Assembly: GCF_006658505.1 (NCBI RefSeq)
Contig: NZ_VFUZ01000003.1
Span: 310,001 to 374,000, forward strand
Direction: 5' to 3'
DNA: 64,000 bases
Source: Mesorhizobium sp. B2-4-15
GTDB lineage: Bacteria > Pseudomonadota > Alphaproteobacteria > Rhizobiales > Rhizobiaceae
In this document: positions 46,815-55,417 of the stretch, in pieces
How positions within the stretch are numbered: position 1 is the stretch's first letter
Layout: every line of letters begins with the position of its first letter
Program-made: the position numbers and the translations under genes
Notes under the pieces: generated by a model
The model's database searches: none
The model's input: only the letters and a program-made list of their open reading frames with translations
What the model was told of the DNA's origin: nothing

Positions 46815-47870
46815 CTAAATTCCCATCATTGCGCGCAGCAGCTTCTTGTCGGTGGTGCCGCCGGCGAAATCGTCGAACGCCTTCTCCGTCACACGGATGA
46901 TGTGATGCTGGATGAAGGGCGCGCCTTCGGCTGCGCCATCCTCGGGATGTTTCAGGCAGCACTCCCATTCCAGCACTGCCCAGGAATCGTAATCGTACTG
47001 CGTCAGCTTGGAGAAGATGCCGCCGAAATCCACCTGGCCATCACCCAGCGAACGGAAGCGGCCGGCGCGGTTGACCCAACCCTGATAGCCGGAATAGACG
47101 CCTTGCCGCCCGGTCGGGTTAAACTCGGCGTCCTTGACGTGGAAGGCCTTGATGCGCTCGTGATAGATGTCGATGAATTCGAGATAGTCGAGCTGCTGCA
47201 AAAGGAAATGCGACGGATCGTAATTGATGTTGCAGCGCTTGTGGCCGCCGACCGCGTCGAGGAACATCTCGAAGGTAGCGCCGTCGAACACGTCTTCGCC
47301 GGGATGGATTTCATAGCCGACATCGACCCCATTGTCCTCATAGACATCGAGGATCGGCTTCCACCGCTTGCCGAGTTCGGCGAATGCCTCCTCGATCAGC
47401 CCGGCGGGCCGCTGCGGCCAGGGGTAGAGGTAAGGAAAGGCCAGCGCGCCGGAGAAAGTCACCGAGGCATCGAGCCCAAGGTTGCGTGATGCCTTGGCCC
47501 CGAATGTCATCTGCTCGACCGCCCATTTCTGCCGCGCCTGGGGACTATTGTGCACCGAAGCCGGCGCAAAGCCGTCGAACTGCGTGTCGTAGGCCGGATG
47601 CACCGCCACCAATTGACCCTGCAGATGCGTCGACAATTCGGTGATCTCCACGCCGGCATCGGCACAGATGCCCTTCACCTCGTCGCAATAGACCTTGGAG
47701 GACGCCGCCTTCTGAAGGTCGAACAGGCGTCGGTCCCAGGTCGGGATTTGCACGCCCTTGTAGCCGAGACCGGCCGCCCATTTGGTGATCGAGGCCAGCG
47801 AATTGAATGGCGCGGCATCGCCCGCGAACTGCGCCAGAAACAGCCCGGGACCCTTCATCGTCGTCGGCAT
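46815..47870 (-). CDS. Sugar phosphate isomerase/epimerase (xylose isomerase-like)
   Basis: 351-residue TIM barrel, longer than its neighbours. Metal-site segments: YEIHPGEDVF (Glu, His), NINYDPSHFLLQ (Asp, His), AFHVKDAEFN (His, Asp) and VLEWECC (Glu). This long form, with the DGQVDFGGIFSKLTQYDYDSWAVLEWE block, is a recurrent neighbour of Gfo/Idh/MocA genes in keto-sugar or inositol-like pathways. Of the clustered ATGs, 47868-47870 is used because GGGGAGG lies 6 bases before it. First gene of the minus-strand arm, facing the 48271 gene across two TGGT-N3-ACCA sites. Confidence 0.85.
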   Translation of the reverse strand: MPTTMKGPGLFLAQFAGDAAPFNSLASITKWAAGLGYKGVQIPTWDRRLFDLQKAASSKVYCDEVKGICADAGVEITELSTHLQGQLVAVHPAYDTQFDGFAPASVHNSPQARQKWAVEQMTFGAKASRNLGLDASVTFSGALAFPYLYPWPQRPAGLIEEAFAELGKRWKPILDVYEDNGVDVGYEIHPGEDVFDGATFEMFLDAVGGHKRCNINYDPSHFLLQQLDYLEFIDIYHERIKAFHVKDAEFNPTGRQGVYSGYQGWVNRAGRFRSLGDGQVDFGGIFSKLTQYDYDSWAVLEWECCLKHPEDGAAEGAPFIQHHIIRVTEKAFDDFAGGTTDKKLLRAMMGI

Positions 47871-47972
47871 CGGCATCCTCCCCTTCTTTGTACGACCAAG
47901 CATAGCGCTGATTGGAAACAGGGCCAGCCACTTTGGTCTTTCGCATCGTGCGCTTTGCAGGCACTGCCATTC

Positions 47973-47983
47973 TGGTATTACCA
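47973..47983. promoter_or_regulatory. GntR/FadR-type operator TGGTATTACCA
   Basis: Lies 103 bases before the minus-strand isomerase gene. The same 11 bases with flanking TC recur at 62274-62284. The TGGT-N3-ACCA form is typical of FadR-subfamily GntR proteins (PdhR, LldR). Confidence 0.6.
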
Positions 47984-48152
47984 AATAGGGGAATTTGGTC
48001 AAGCCTCACAATGGTTCGGCCAAGCCCTCCGTGCATCCAGGATATCGGCATATATCGCAATACAATCAATGGAATAATTCGCATGTCGAGTTACACCGCC
48101 ACGCTTCTTGCCGTTCAGGAGAATTTGCTGTAGACCTCGCCTCAGGCCCAAT

Positions 48153-48163
48153 TGGTCTAACCA
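48153..48163. promoter_or_regulatory. GntR/FadR-type operator TGGTCTAACCA
   Basis: Lies 108 bases before the plus-strand isomerase gene, within ATTGGTCTAACCAGT. Second site in the 400-base divergent gap (47871-48270), which holds no gene. Confidence 0.6.
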
Positions 48164-48270
48164 GTTTGCGGGAAAGGGGCTGGGGATGCCTTGGGGAGGA
48201 ACGCTTGCGTCGTCTTTCGGCGATGCATGTCGCAGGCAAACCATACGGACGAATTTGGGAAGGACAGACC

Positions 48271-49158
48271 ATGCATCTTTCGACGCACAACTGGATGCGC
48301 GCGGAACCCCTGGAGACCACGCTCAAGCGCATCAAGAAATTCGGCTATGAGTCGATCGAGATTTCCGGCGAGCCCGAGCAATACAAAACCAAGGAGACGC
48401 GGGCGCTCTTGAAGGAGCATGGCATCCGCTGCTGGGGTGCGGTGACCTTGATGCTGGGCGAGCGCAACCTTGCCGCCAGGAACCAGGGCCAGCGCGAGCG
48501 CTCCGTGCAGTATGTCAAGGACGTGCTGACCATGGTCAGCGAACTCGATGGCGAGATCATCACCCTGGTTCCGGCCACGGTCGGCAAGGTGGTGCCTGAC
48601 GGCACCGAGGAAGAGGAATGGAAGTGGGTGGTCGACGCAACCCGCGAATGCTTCACCCACGCCAAGAAGGTCGGTGTCAAGATTGCGGTCGAGCCGCTCA
48701 ACCGCTTCGAGACCTATCTGTTCAATCGCGGCGCCCAGGCGCTGGCACTGGCTGACGCGGTCAGTCCCGAATGCGGCGTCTGCCTCGACGCCTACCATAT
48801 CCACATGGAGGAATTTAACGTCCATGACGCCATCCGGCAGGTCGGAAAGCGGCTGTTCGACTTCCATGTCGCCGACAACAACCGCTTCGCCGCCGGCCTC
48901 GGCCAGATCGACTGGCCAAGGATCGTCGCCACCTTGAAGGAAGTCGGCTACGACGGCGCGCTGACCAACGAGTTCGTGGCCCCGGTCGACCGCACGCCGG
49001 CGGCCCCCTATCCCGACATGGTCGAGCGCCACCCGGTCGATATCTCGCCCGAGCAGCTGAAGTTCATCCAGGACCATGGCTCCAGCGTGCTCACCGAGAA
49101 ATTCTACACCGACCAGATGCGCATCACCGCCGAAACGCTGCTGCCGCTGATCAAGTAG
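48271..49158 (+). CDS. Sugar phosphate isomerase/epimerase (TIM barrel)
   Basis: 295 residues. Metal ligands appear in VEPLNRFETYLFN (Glu), CLDAYHIHMEE (Asp, His), FHVADNNR (His, Asp) and TNEFVAP (Glu). The VEPLNRFETYL signature resembles the D-tagatose 3-epimerase and hydroxypyruvate isomerase groups. Start ATG 48271 after GGAAGGACAGACC; a longer frame upstream crosses the operator region and is rejected. First gene of the plus-strand arm (isomerase, dehydratase, GntR, dehydrogenase). Confidence 0.87.
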   Translation: MHLSTHNWMRAEPLETTLKRIKKFGYESIEISGEPEQYKTKETRALLKEHGIRCWGAVTLMLGERNLAARNQGQRERSVQYVKDVLTMVSELDGEIITLVPATVGKVVPDGTEEEEWKWVVDATRECFTHAKKVGVKIAVEPLNRFETYLFNRGAQALALADAVSPECGVCLDAYHIHMEEFNVHDAIRQVGKRLFDFHVADNNRFAAGLGQIDWPRIVATLKEVGYDGALTNEFVAPVDRTPAAPYPDMVERHPVDISPEQLKFIQDHGSSVLTEKFYTDQMRITAETLLPLIK

Positions 49159-49218
49159 TCGACTGTCTCTGGGAAATTTGCCCTTCCGCCCCGACCGGCG
49201 GCAGGGCTGGGGAAAAAT

Positions 49219-50388
49219 ATGCGCATCAACACCGTCCAGGCCTGGTGGGTCCGCATCCCGATCGAAGCCGCGCGGCAGCACCGCAGCGACTTCGGTCAGG
49301 TGACGACCTTTGATGCCGCCGTTCTGCGCATCGGGACCGATGACGGGCTGGTTGGCTGGGGCGAAGGCAAGAACGCCGCCGGCAGCGCCGGCAGCTACGG
49401 CGCGCTCGTCCATATGCTGAACCACGAAGTCGGCCCGCAATTGATCGGCCGCGATCCGGCGGACATCGGCATCATCTGGGAGATGCTCTATAATGGCGTG
49501 CGCCACGACAGTGCGGCCCGCGCCGGCCACGCCATGCCGCAGTTGGCGCGGCGCGGCATGAGCATCGCCGCCATCAGCGCCGTCGACATCGCGCTCTGGG
49601 ATATTCTAGGCAAGTCGCTCGGCCAACCGGTCTGGCGGTTGCTCGGCGGACGCAAGGTCGATCGCATGCAGGCCTATGCTTCCGGCGGCTGGGCGTCCGC
49701 CAATGCCATCGGCGAGCAGTTGAAATCCTACATCGCCCAGGGCGGCTTCAAGGCCCTGAAGATGCGGGTCGGCGCCATGGATGGCGCCGCACATATTTCT
49801 GCGGCCCGCGTGCGCGCCGCCCGCCAGGCGCTCGGCCCCGATGTCGAGTTGATGGTCGATGCCCACGGCACCTATACGGTGGCCGAGGCCAAGCGCTTCA
49901 TCCATCTCGTCAACGACCTCGATCTCGCCTGGTTCGAGGAGCCTGTCATCGCCGACGACAAGCCGGGCTTGGCGGAAGTGCGTGCCTCCGGCGCCGTTCC
50001 GATCGCCACCGGCGAGAGCGAGGCGACGCGCTATGCCTTCCGCGACCTCGCTATGCTCAAGGCCGCCGACATCTTCCAGCCTGATCCCGCCTTCTGCGGC
50101 GGCATCAGCGAGGCGATGAAGATCGGCACCATCGCCAGCGCCTTCAACCTGCGCTTTGCACCGCATCTATGGGCCGGCGCGCCCTGCTTCTTCGCCGGGC
50201 TGCATGTCTGCGCCGCATCGCCGTCGAGTTTCACGGTCGAGTATTCGCTCGGCGCCAACCCGATGATCCACGATCTGATCGAAGAGACTGTCGAAGCAAG
50301 GGACGGTATGATAGCGATCCCCGAAAAGCCCGGACTGGGATTCACCATTTCGGAGCGATTCCTGGAGGCGCACGCGCAACGCAATTGA
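49219..50388 (+). CDS. Mandelate racemase/enolase-family sugar acid dehydratase
   Basis: 389 residues with enolase-superfamily capping domain and barrel. Metal ligands: Asp in LMVDAHG, Glu in WFEEPV, Glu in ATGESEA; catalytic Asp in QPDPAFCGG and His in FAPHLWAG (His-Asp dyad). The Lys motif at the end of the second strand reads KMR rather than KxK, so one base is arginine. Such enzymes dehydrate aldonic or aldaric acids to 2-keto-3-deoxy acids. In this locus it could act after a dehydrogenase-lactone step. Three bases before the GntR gene. Confidence 0.87.
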   Translation: MRINTVQAWWVRIPIEAARQHRSDFGQVTTFDAAVLRIGTDDGLVGWGEGKNAAGSAGSYGALVHMLNHEVGPQLIGRDPADIGIIWEMLYNGVRHDSAARAGHAMPQLARRGMSIAAISAVDIALWDILGKSLGQPVWRLLGGRKVDRMQAYASGGWASANAIGEQLKSYIAQGGFKALKMRVGAMDGAAHISAARVRAARQALGPDVELMVDAHGTYTVAEAKRFIHLVNDLDLAWFEEPVIADDKPGLAEVRASGAVPIATGESEATRYAFRDLAMLKAADIFQPDPAFCGGISEAMKIGTIASAFNLRFAPHLWAGAPCFFAGLHVCAASPSSFTVEYSLGANPMIHDLIEETVEARDGMIAIPEKPGLGFTISERFLEAHAQRN

Positions 50389-50390
50389 CG

Positions 50391-51110
50391 ATGAAAGAAA
50401 AGAACCTTCTCGCGGAACTCGCCGCCTATCTGTTCTCCCACTCCGACAACGAGACGGGCCGTACACCGTCGGAACGTGAGCTGGCTGAGCATTTCGGCGT
50501 CAGCCGCGGCCAGATCCGCGAGGCGCTGGCCATCCTCGAAGCCATGCGCATCGTCGAGCGCCGGGCGAAATCCGGTATCTATATCGATACCAAGCAGGCG
50601 AGCGTCGAGGCGCTGGCGCTGTTTGCGCGCGCCGGCCTGCCGCTTGATCCCCTGCAGATCTATGAAACGGTCGAATTGCGCAAGATCCACGAGATCAAGG
50701 CGGCCGAGCTTGCCTGCTCGCGCGCCACCGAGGAGAATTTCGAACGGCTGCGCGAGATCCTCAAGGCCTCCGAGGAGCGCATCGCCGCCGGCGAGGGCCT
50801 CGCCAAGGAGGACCGCGAGTTTCACCTCGAGATCGTGCGCGCCACCAAGAACGGCGTCTTCCATAACATCTGCAGCGTCTACTATCTGATGGGCGAACAG
50901 CGCTTGCCGATCTACTTCAACGATCCCGAACGCAGCGTGCGTTCGCATGCAGAGCACGTACAGATCTATGAGGCCCTGCTGCGCCGCGACGGCAATCTCG
51001 CCCAGGCGCTGATGAGCGCTCATCTGCAGGGCGCGGAAAGCTACTGGAAGGGGCTGATCGAAGGCGGCAAGGCGGGTGCGCCAGCGAGCCCGGCGCTCGA
51101 AAAAGCCTGA
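50391..51110 (+). CDS. GntR family regulator, FadR/FCD subfamily
   Basis: 239 residues. Winged helix at 20-75 (RTPSERELAEHFGVSRGQIREALAILEAMRIVERR), then an FCD helical domain with metal/ligand residues (EDREFHLEIVRATKN and RSHAEHVQIYEALLRRD). Likely local regulator, binding the TGGT-N3-ACCA sites at 47973 and 48153. Start ATG 50391 chosen; translation is coupled to the dehydratase stop codon. Two bases separate it from the next gene. Confidence 0.88.
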   Translation: MKEKNLLAELAAYLFSHSDNETGRTPSERELAEHFGVSRGQIREALAILEAMRIVERRAKSGIYIDTKQASVEALALFARAGLPLDPLQIYETVELRKIHEIKAAELACSRATEENFERLREILKASEERIAAGEGLAKEDREFHLEIVRATKNGVFHNICSVYYLMGEQRLPIYFNDPERSVRSHAEHVQIYEALLRRDGNLAQALMSAHLQGAESYWKGLIEGGKAGAPASPALEKA

Positions 51111-51112
51111 CC

Positions 51113-52105
51113 GTGGGCCAGGCCGTGCCGAAGATCCTGTCGACCCATCCGCTGCATCCGCGCGCTTCGGCCAGGCTCGCCGGCGCCGGTCAACTCGTCA
51201 TCGCTTCTGCGCTCGATCCCGGCACTCTCACCAGGGAGGCCAAGGACGCCGACATCGTCATCGTGCGCGCACCGCTGCCGCCGGCGCTCTTCGAGGACGC
51301 CTGGAAGCTGCGAGCGGCGATCCGCCATGGCGCCGGGCTCGACATGATCCCGATGGAGGCGGCGACCGGCGCCGGCGTGCTGGTGGCCAACGTGCCGGCG
51401 GTCAACGCGCGCTCGGTGGCCGAGCATGTCATGTTCACGGCTCTTGCGCTGCTGCGGCAATTCCGCAGGGTCGACCGCGACCTGCGCGCCAAAGGCTGGC
51501 TTGCCGGACGCGAGCATGCCAACGCCAATGTCGAGCTTGCCGGCAAGACCATCGGCATCGTCGGCCTTGGCGCGGTCGGGCAGGCCGTCGGCCATATCGC
51601 CGCGCACGGCTTCGACCTGAAGGTGGTGGCAACGACACGCAGCATGCAGCCGGCGCCGGAGAAGGTCGGCTTCCTGTCGATCGACGCGCTGGTCGAGCAG
51701 AGCGACATCATCGTGCTCTGCTGTCCGCTGACGCCGGAGACGCGCGGCCTGATCAGCCGCGAGCGCATCGCGCGCATGAAACCCAACGCGCTGCTGATCA
51801 ACGTCTCGCGCGGACCGGTCGTCGACGACGACGCGCTGATCGAGGCCTTGCGGGAGCGCCGCATCGGCGGCGCCGCACTCGACGTGTTTTCAACGCAGCC
51901 ACTGCCGCCAAATCATCCCTATTTTGGCTTCGACAACGTCATCATCACCCCGCATATGGCAGGGATCACCGAGGAATCGATGATGCGCATGGGGATCGGC
52001 GCGGCGGGCGAGGCCTTGCTGGTGCTGGCGGGCAAACTGCCGGTCAATCTGCGCAATCCGGAAGTGGTGGACCGCTACCGGCAGCGGTTTCCGCCCGACA
52101 TATAG
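51113..52105 (+). CDS. D-isomer-specific 2-hydroxyacid dehydrogenase
   Basis: 330 residues. NAD motif TIGIVGLGAVGQAVG, catalytic Arg in LINVSRGPVVDDDAL, Glu in the ISRE/ALDVF region and His in ITPHMAG. N-terminal catalytic half (GAGLDMIPMEAATGAGVLVANVP) is like phosphoglycerate-dehydrogenase-type enzymes. It could reduce or oxidise a 2-keto acid produced downstream of the dehydratase. Start codon is GTG at 51113, two bases past the GntR stop. Last gene of the plus-strand arm. Confidence 0.88.
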   Translation: MGQAVPKILSTHPLHPRASARLAGAGQLVIASALDPGTLTREAKDADIVIVRAPLPPALFEDAWKLRAAIRHGAGLDMIPMEAATGAGVLVANVPAVNARSVAEHVMFTALALLRQFRRVDRDLRAKGWLAGREHANANVELAGKTIGIVGLGAVGQAVGHIAAHGFDLKVVATTRSMQPAPEKVGFLSIDALVEQSDIIVLCCPLTPETRGLISRERIARMKPNALLINVSRGPVVDDDALIEALRERRIGGAALDVFSTQPLPPNHPYFGFDNVIITPHMAGITEESMMRMGIGAAGEALLVLAGKLPVNLRNPEVVDRYRQRFPPDI

Positions 52106-52129
52106 CGTATCGCGGTTTCGCCCTGCCGA

Positions 52130-53425
52130 TCAGCCGCCCAGCAGTCTCTCCACTTCAGCAGCAATCCGCAGCAGATGCCGGTCATGGCCGTTGCGCGCAA
52201 CCAGCATCAGGCCGCCCGGCAGCGCCATGTCAGGCATCGGCAGCGAAATCGCGCAGAGGTCGAACTGGTTGGCGACCTGTGTGTTGCGCAGCAGCAGGCC
52301 CTCGACACGATCACGCAGTTCGGCATCCTCGGCCATGGAAACGATCGTCGGCGCCGTCACCGGCGTGGTTGGCAGGGCCAGTACATCGACCGGCGTCAGG
52401 CGCTCGTCCATGGCGGCGGCGAGCGCGCCGCGGCGGCGCAGTGCCCTGATGTAGACCGGAGTCGGCAGCATTGCCGCCCGCGACAAAGGCCCGCTGACAT
52501 GCGGGTCGACCGCCATCGATGCGCCCGTCGCCAGCCAGTCGGAATGCACTTCAGCCCCTTCCATCGCGGCGATCGAGCCACGCTTGGTGGCCGCACGCAA
52601 ATCCGCGATCATGTCGTCGATCGACAGGTCCGCAATGCGCGCCCCAGCCCGTTCGATCTTGCCAAGACAACGCTCGAAGGCCGCGGCAACCTCGCCTTGC
52701 GTGTCCCCGAAAAGAACGCCGCGCGGGATGCCAACGCGGAGCCCGGCGAGTGCAATGCCCGCCAGCTCGCTCGGCATCTCGCCGGCCATCACCGCATCGG
52801 CAGCGGCACATTGCGCGACCGTTCGGGCAAGCGGCCCGATCGAGTCCAGAGTGCTCGACAGCGGAAAGGCACCGGCAAGCGGCACGCGCCGTGCCGTCGG
52901 CTTGAAGCCGACGACGCCGTTGAGCGCCGCCGGAATGCGGATCGAGCCGCCAGTGTCGGAACCGATGGAGATGTCGCTCATTCCCTCGCCGACGGAAACG
53001 CCAGCGCCGGACGACGAACCGCCCGGAATGCGGCTGGCGTCGACGGCATTGCCTGGCGTGCCGTAGTGCATGTTGTCGCCGATCGCGGTGAAGGCGAATT
53101 CGGTCATGTTGGTTTTGCCGATGATCACCGCGCCGGCCTGCCGCAGGCGGCTGACGATGGCGGCATCGCGCACAGCGGGCGTGGCAGTCCTGAGCATCAG
53201 CGAACCGGCCGTGGTCGCCTCGCCGGCGACATCGAACAGATCCTTGATCGAGACAACCGTCCCGTCGAGCGGTCCAAGCGTCACGCCGGCGCGGCTGCGG
53301 GCGTCGCTGGCGTCGGCCGCCGCGCGCGCCGGCTCCGCGTAAATCCTCGTGAAAACGCGTTCGTCGCCGGCGCGGGCGGCAAGGCGCGCAAGAATAATTT
53401 CGAGATGATCCCGGACGGATTGCAT
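52130..53425 (-). CDS. Amidase signature family protein
   Basis: 431 residues. Ser-cisSer-Lys triad: Lys in VSIKDLFD, the cis-Ser and nucleophile in PGGSSSGAG and GSDTGGSIRIPA. Length and IPAALNGVVGFKPT block fit the AtzF/GatA-like amidases; without GatB/C genes nearby it is not the tRNA amidotransferase. Hydrolyses an amide to acid and ammonia in the cytoplasm; substrate unknown. Convergent with the dehydrogenase gene (24 bases). Start ATG at 53423-53425 has a poor ribosome binding site. Confidence 0.87.
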   Translation of the reverse strand: MQSVRDHLEIILARLAARAGDERVFTRIYAEPARAAADASDARSRAGVTLGPLDGTVVSIKDLFDVAGEATTAGSLMLRTATPAVRDAAIVSRLRQAGAVIIGKTNMTEFAFTAIGDNMHYGTPGNAVDASRIPGGSSSGAGVSVGEGMSDISIGSDTGGSIRIPAALNGVVGFKPTARRVPLAGAFPLSSTLDSIGPLARTVAQCAAADAVMAGEMPSELAGIALAGLRVGIPRGVLFGDTQGEVAAAFERCLGKIERAGARIADLSIDDMIADLRAATKRGSIAAMEGAEVHSDWLATGASMAVDPHVSGPLSRAAMLPTPVYIRALRRRGALAAAMDERLTPVDVLALPTTPVTAPTIVSMAEDAELRDRVEGLLLRNTQVANQFDLCAISLPMPDMALPGGLMLVARNGHDRHLLRIAAEVERLLGG

Positions 53426-53545
53426 TGTCGGTGTCGGACTCCGGACTGCCTGAACGTCTTAAGATGAGAAGCCAGTTGCATGGCTTGCCGAGACTTAACC
53501 CGGCGAAGGCGATTTTGCACTCCTGTCGGATACGAGGAAGAAACG

Positions 53546-53893
53546 ATGCTCTACAGAGGCAGCTGTCACTGCGGTAAGGTCGCCTTCGAATTCAAGGCAA
53601 AGCTGACCGGTGTCGTGCGGTGCAATTGTTCGATCTGCTCGCGCAAGGGCGCCCTCCTGTGCGCTGTCCCGCATGAAAGCCTGACAGTCCTCGCCTGGGG
53701 CGACGACCTGGGCACCTACACATTCGGCAATCATGCCATCGCGCACCGTTTCTGCCGCACCTGCGGCATCCACCCTTTCGCGGAGGATGTCCGCGAAGGC
53801 GATCAACGCAGCGCCTACGTCAACCTCAACTGTGTCGAGGGTATCGACATTTCCGTTCTGTCGATCTTCGACTTCGACGGTCGGTCGGCCTGA
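53546..53893 (+). CDS. GFA family protein (glutathione-dependent formaldehyde-activating type)
   Basis: 115 residues. Zinc-binding cysteines in GSCHCGKVAFE, CNCSICSRKG and FCRTCGIHPF follow the GFA/CENP-V pattern. Members bind zinc and sometimes glutathione; most have no assigned substrate. Start MLYRGSCHCG after GAGGAAGAAACG; the longer upstream frame is not needed. Monocistronic. Confidence 0.9.
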   Translation: MLYRGSCHCGKVAFEFKAKLTGVVRCNCSICSRKGALLCAVPHESLTVLAWGDDLGTYTFGNHAIAHRFCRTCGIHPFAEDVREGDQRSAYVNLNCVEGIDISVLSIFDFDGRSA

Positions 53894-53964
53894 GCCTCTC
53901 GCTCGTTCCGGCGGGAACGATCCGGCGCCGCAACCCGCTTTGTTGCCGCCACCACGACGGCAAC

Positions 53965-53993
53965 GGCCCGAAAACCGTGACGGTTCTCGGGCC
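53965..53993. terminator. Stable hairpin between convergent genes
   Basis: GGCCCGA (53965-53971) pairs with TCGGGCC (53987-53993), with inner AACCG/CGGTT. Sits between the convergent GFA and MFS genes. No T-run, so it may act by structure only. Confidence 0.45.
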
Positions 53994-54020
53994 GCTGCCA
54001 GGAATGGCTGTTGGCGGACA

Positions 54021-55235
54021 CTATTCGGCCTGCTTCGGGCTGCGCAGGAACACGAGGACCGCCGCCAGCAGTGTTGCGATGCCGCAATAGGCGAAGGCGC
54101 TGGCGACGCCGGCATGGTCGACCAGCAGGCCGCCGAAGACGGCGCCCATCGCAATCGCCACCTGGAAGGTCGCCACCATCAGGCCGCCGGCGCTTTCAGC
54201 CTGATCGGGCGCGGCCCGCACCAGCCAGCTCTGCAGCCCGACCGGGACAGCGCCGAAGGCAAAGCCCCAGGCAGCGACGGCGGCGGCGGCGATCGTCGGC
54301 GAAGCGCCGAAGATCAGCATCGAAGCGGCCGCCAGGGCAATCAGCAAGGGCGCCAGCGCCACGGCGGTCTTGAGGCTGCGTTCGGCCAGGATGCCGCCGG
54401 CGATATTGCCGAAGAAACCGCCAACGCCATAAGCCAGCAGCACCAGCGAGATCGTCTCGATGTCGAGCACCGGCACCTTTTCAAGGAAAGGGCGGACATA
54501 GGTGAAGCCGGCAAAGTGCCCGGACGCGACCAGCAGCACGACCAGCAGGGCCACCCGGATCGACGGCCGCTCCAGCACCTCGAGCAAGGTGCGGAAGCTC
54601 GCGACGCCCACCGGCGGCAGCTTCGGAATGGTGGCCAGCTGCACCAGCAGCGCCAACGCACCGACGACGGTCGCGATCATGAACGCCGTGCGCCATCCCC
54701 AGATGTCGCCGACATAGGCGCCGACCGGGGCGGCGGTGACGGTGGCAAGCGAAACGCCGATCAGGATGATCGACATGGCGCGTGGCATCAGCCGCATCGG
54801 AACCAGCCGCAACGCCATCGCCGCCGACATCGCCCAGAAGCCGCCGAGCGCAACGCCGAGCACCACGCGGGCGAGCAGAAGCATGGGCAGCGATGAAGCG
54901 AAGGTGGCCAGAAGGTTGGACAGAATGAGGAACGCCGTCAGCATCCACATCACCAGCCTGCGATCCATGCGCCTTGTGACGATGGCCATGGTGGGCGCGG
55001 CGATGGCGCCGACGATGGCGGTTGCCGTCACCGCCTGGCCGGCGATACCTTCGCTCACCCCGAGATCGCGTGCCATCGGCGTCAGCAGGCTGGCGGGCAG
55101 GAATTCGGCGGTGACGAGGCCGAAAACGCCAAGCGCGAGCGAAACCACGGCACCCCACGCCGGCTCGGTTCGTTCATCGGATTCTGCGGGATTGAGAAGT
55201 GCGGCGTCGATGACGCCTGTCGCGGGTTCGGCCAT
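54021..55235 (-). CDS. MFS transporter, exporter type
   Basis: 404 residues with about 12 helices and a 30-residue cytoplasmic N-terminus. Motif A-like VTRRMDRRLVM after helix 2, and GGFFGNIAGG in the second half. The pattern (TAEFLPASLLTPMARDLGVSEG) is that of the AraJ/NepI/SotB group of drug, sugar or nucleoside exporters. Start at 55235 follows GGAGACCGAGC. Divergent from an AraC-type gene (182 bases apart), a frequent pairing for efflux control. Confidence 0.88.
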   Translation of the reverse strand: MAEPATGVIDAALLNPAESDERTEPAWGAVVSLALGVFGLVTAEFLPASLLTPMARDLGVSEGIAGQAVTATAIVGAIAAPTMAIVTRRMDRRLVMWMLTAFLILSNLLATFASSLPMLLLARVVLGVALGGFWAMSAAMALRLVPMRLMPRAMSIILIGVSLATVTAAPVGAYVGDIWGWRTAFMIATVVGALALLVQLATIPKLPPVGVASFRTLLEVLERPSIRVALLVVLLVASGHFAGFTYVRPFLEKVPVLDIETISLVLLAYGVGGFFGNIAGGILAERSLKTAVALAPLLIALAAASMLIFGASPTIAAAAVAAWGFAFGAVPVGLQSWLVRAAPDQAESAGGLMVATFQVAIAMGAVFGGLLVDHAGVASAFAYCGIATLLAAVLVFLRSPKQAE

Positions 55236-55417
55236 GCTCGGTCTCCGATCTGTTGGCAGCGCCACATAGGAAACGGCCGGCTGGGGCTCCACCCGTTACA
55301 TGCCTCGCCGTCAGGGCTTGGCTAGGGGCCGGTCTTCCATTTGTTTGCGGCGCAATATCAAGCTGCACTGCAACATAAGGAGTGACCGGTTGGAGTTTCC
55401 ATGCTAGAAACACCATT

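Noticed and set aside
44448..49158. Classical myo-inositol (iol) operon
   Set aside because: Gfo/Idh and TIM-barrel genes are reminiscent of iolG/iolE, but iolB, iolC and iolD homologues are absent and the enolase-superfamily dehydratase does not belong to that pathway.
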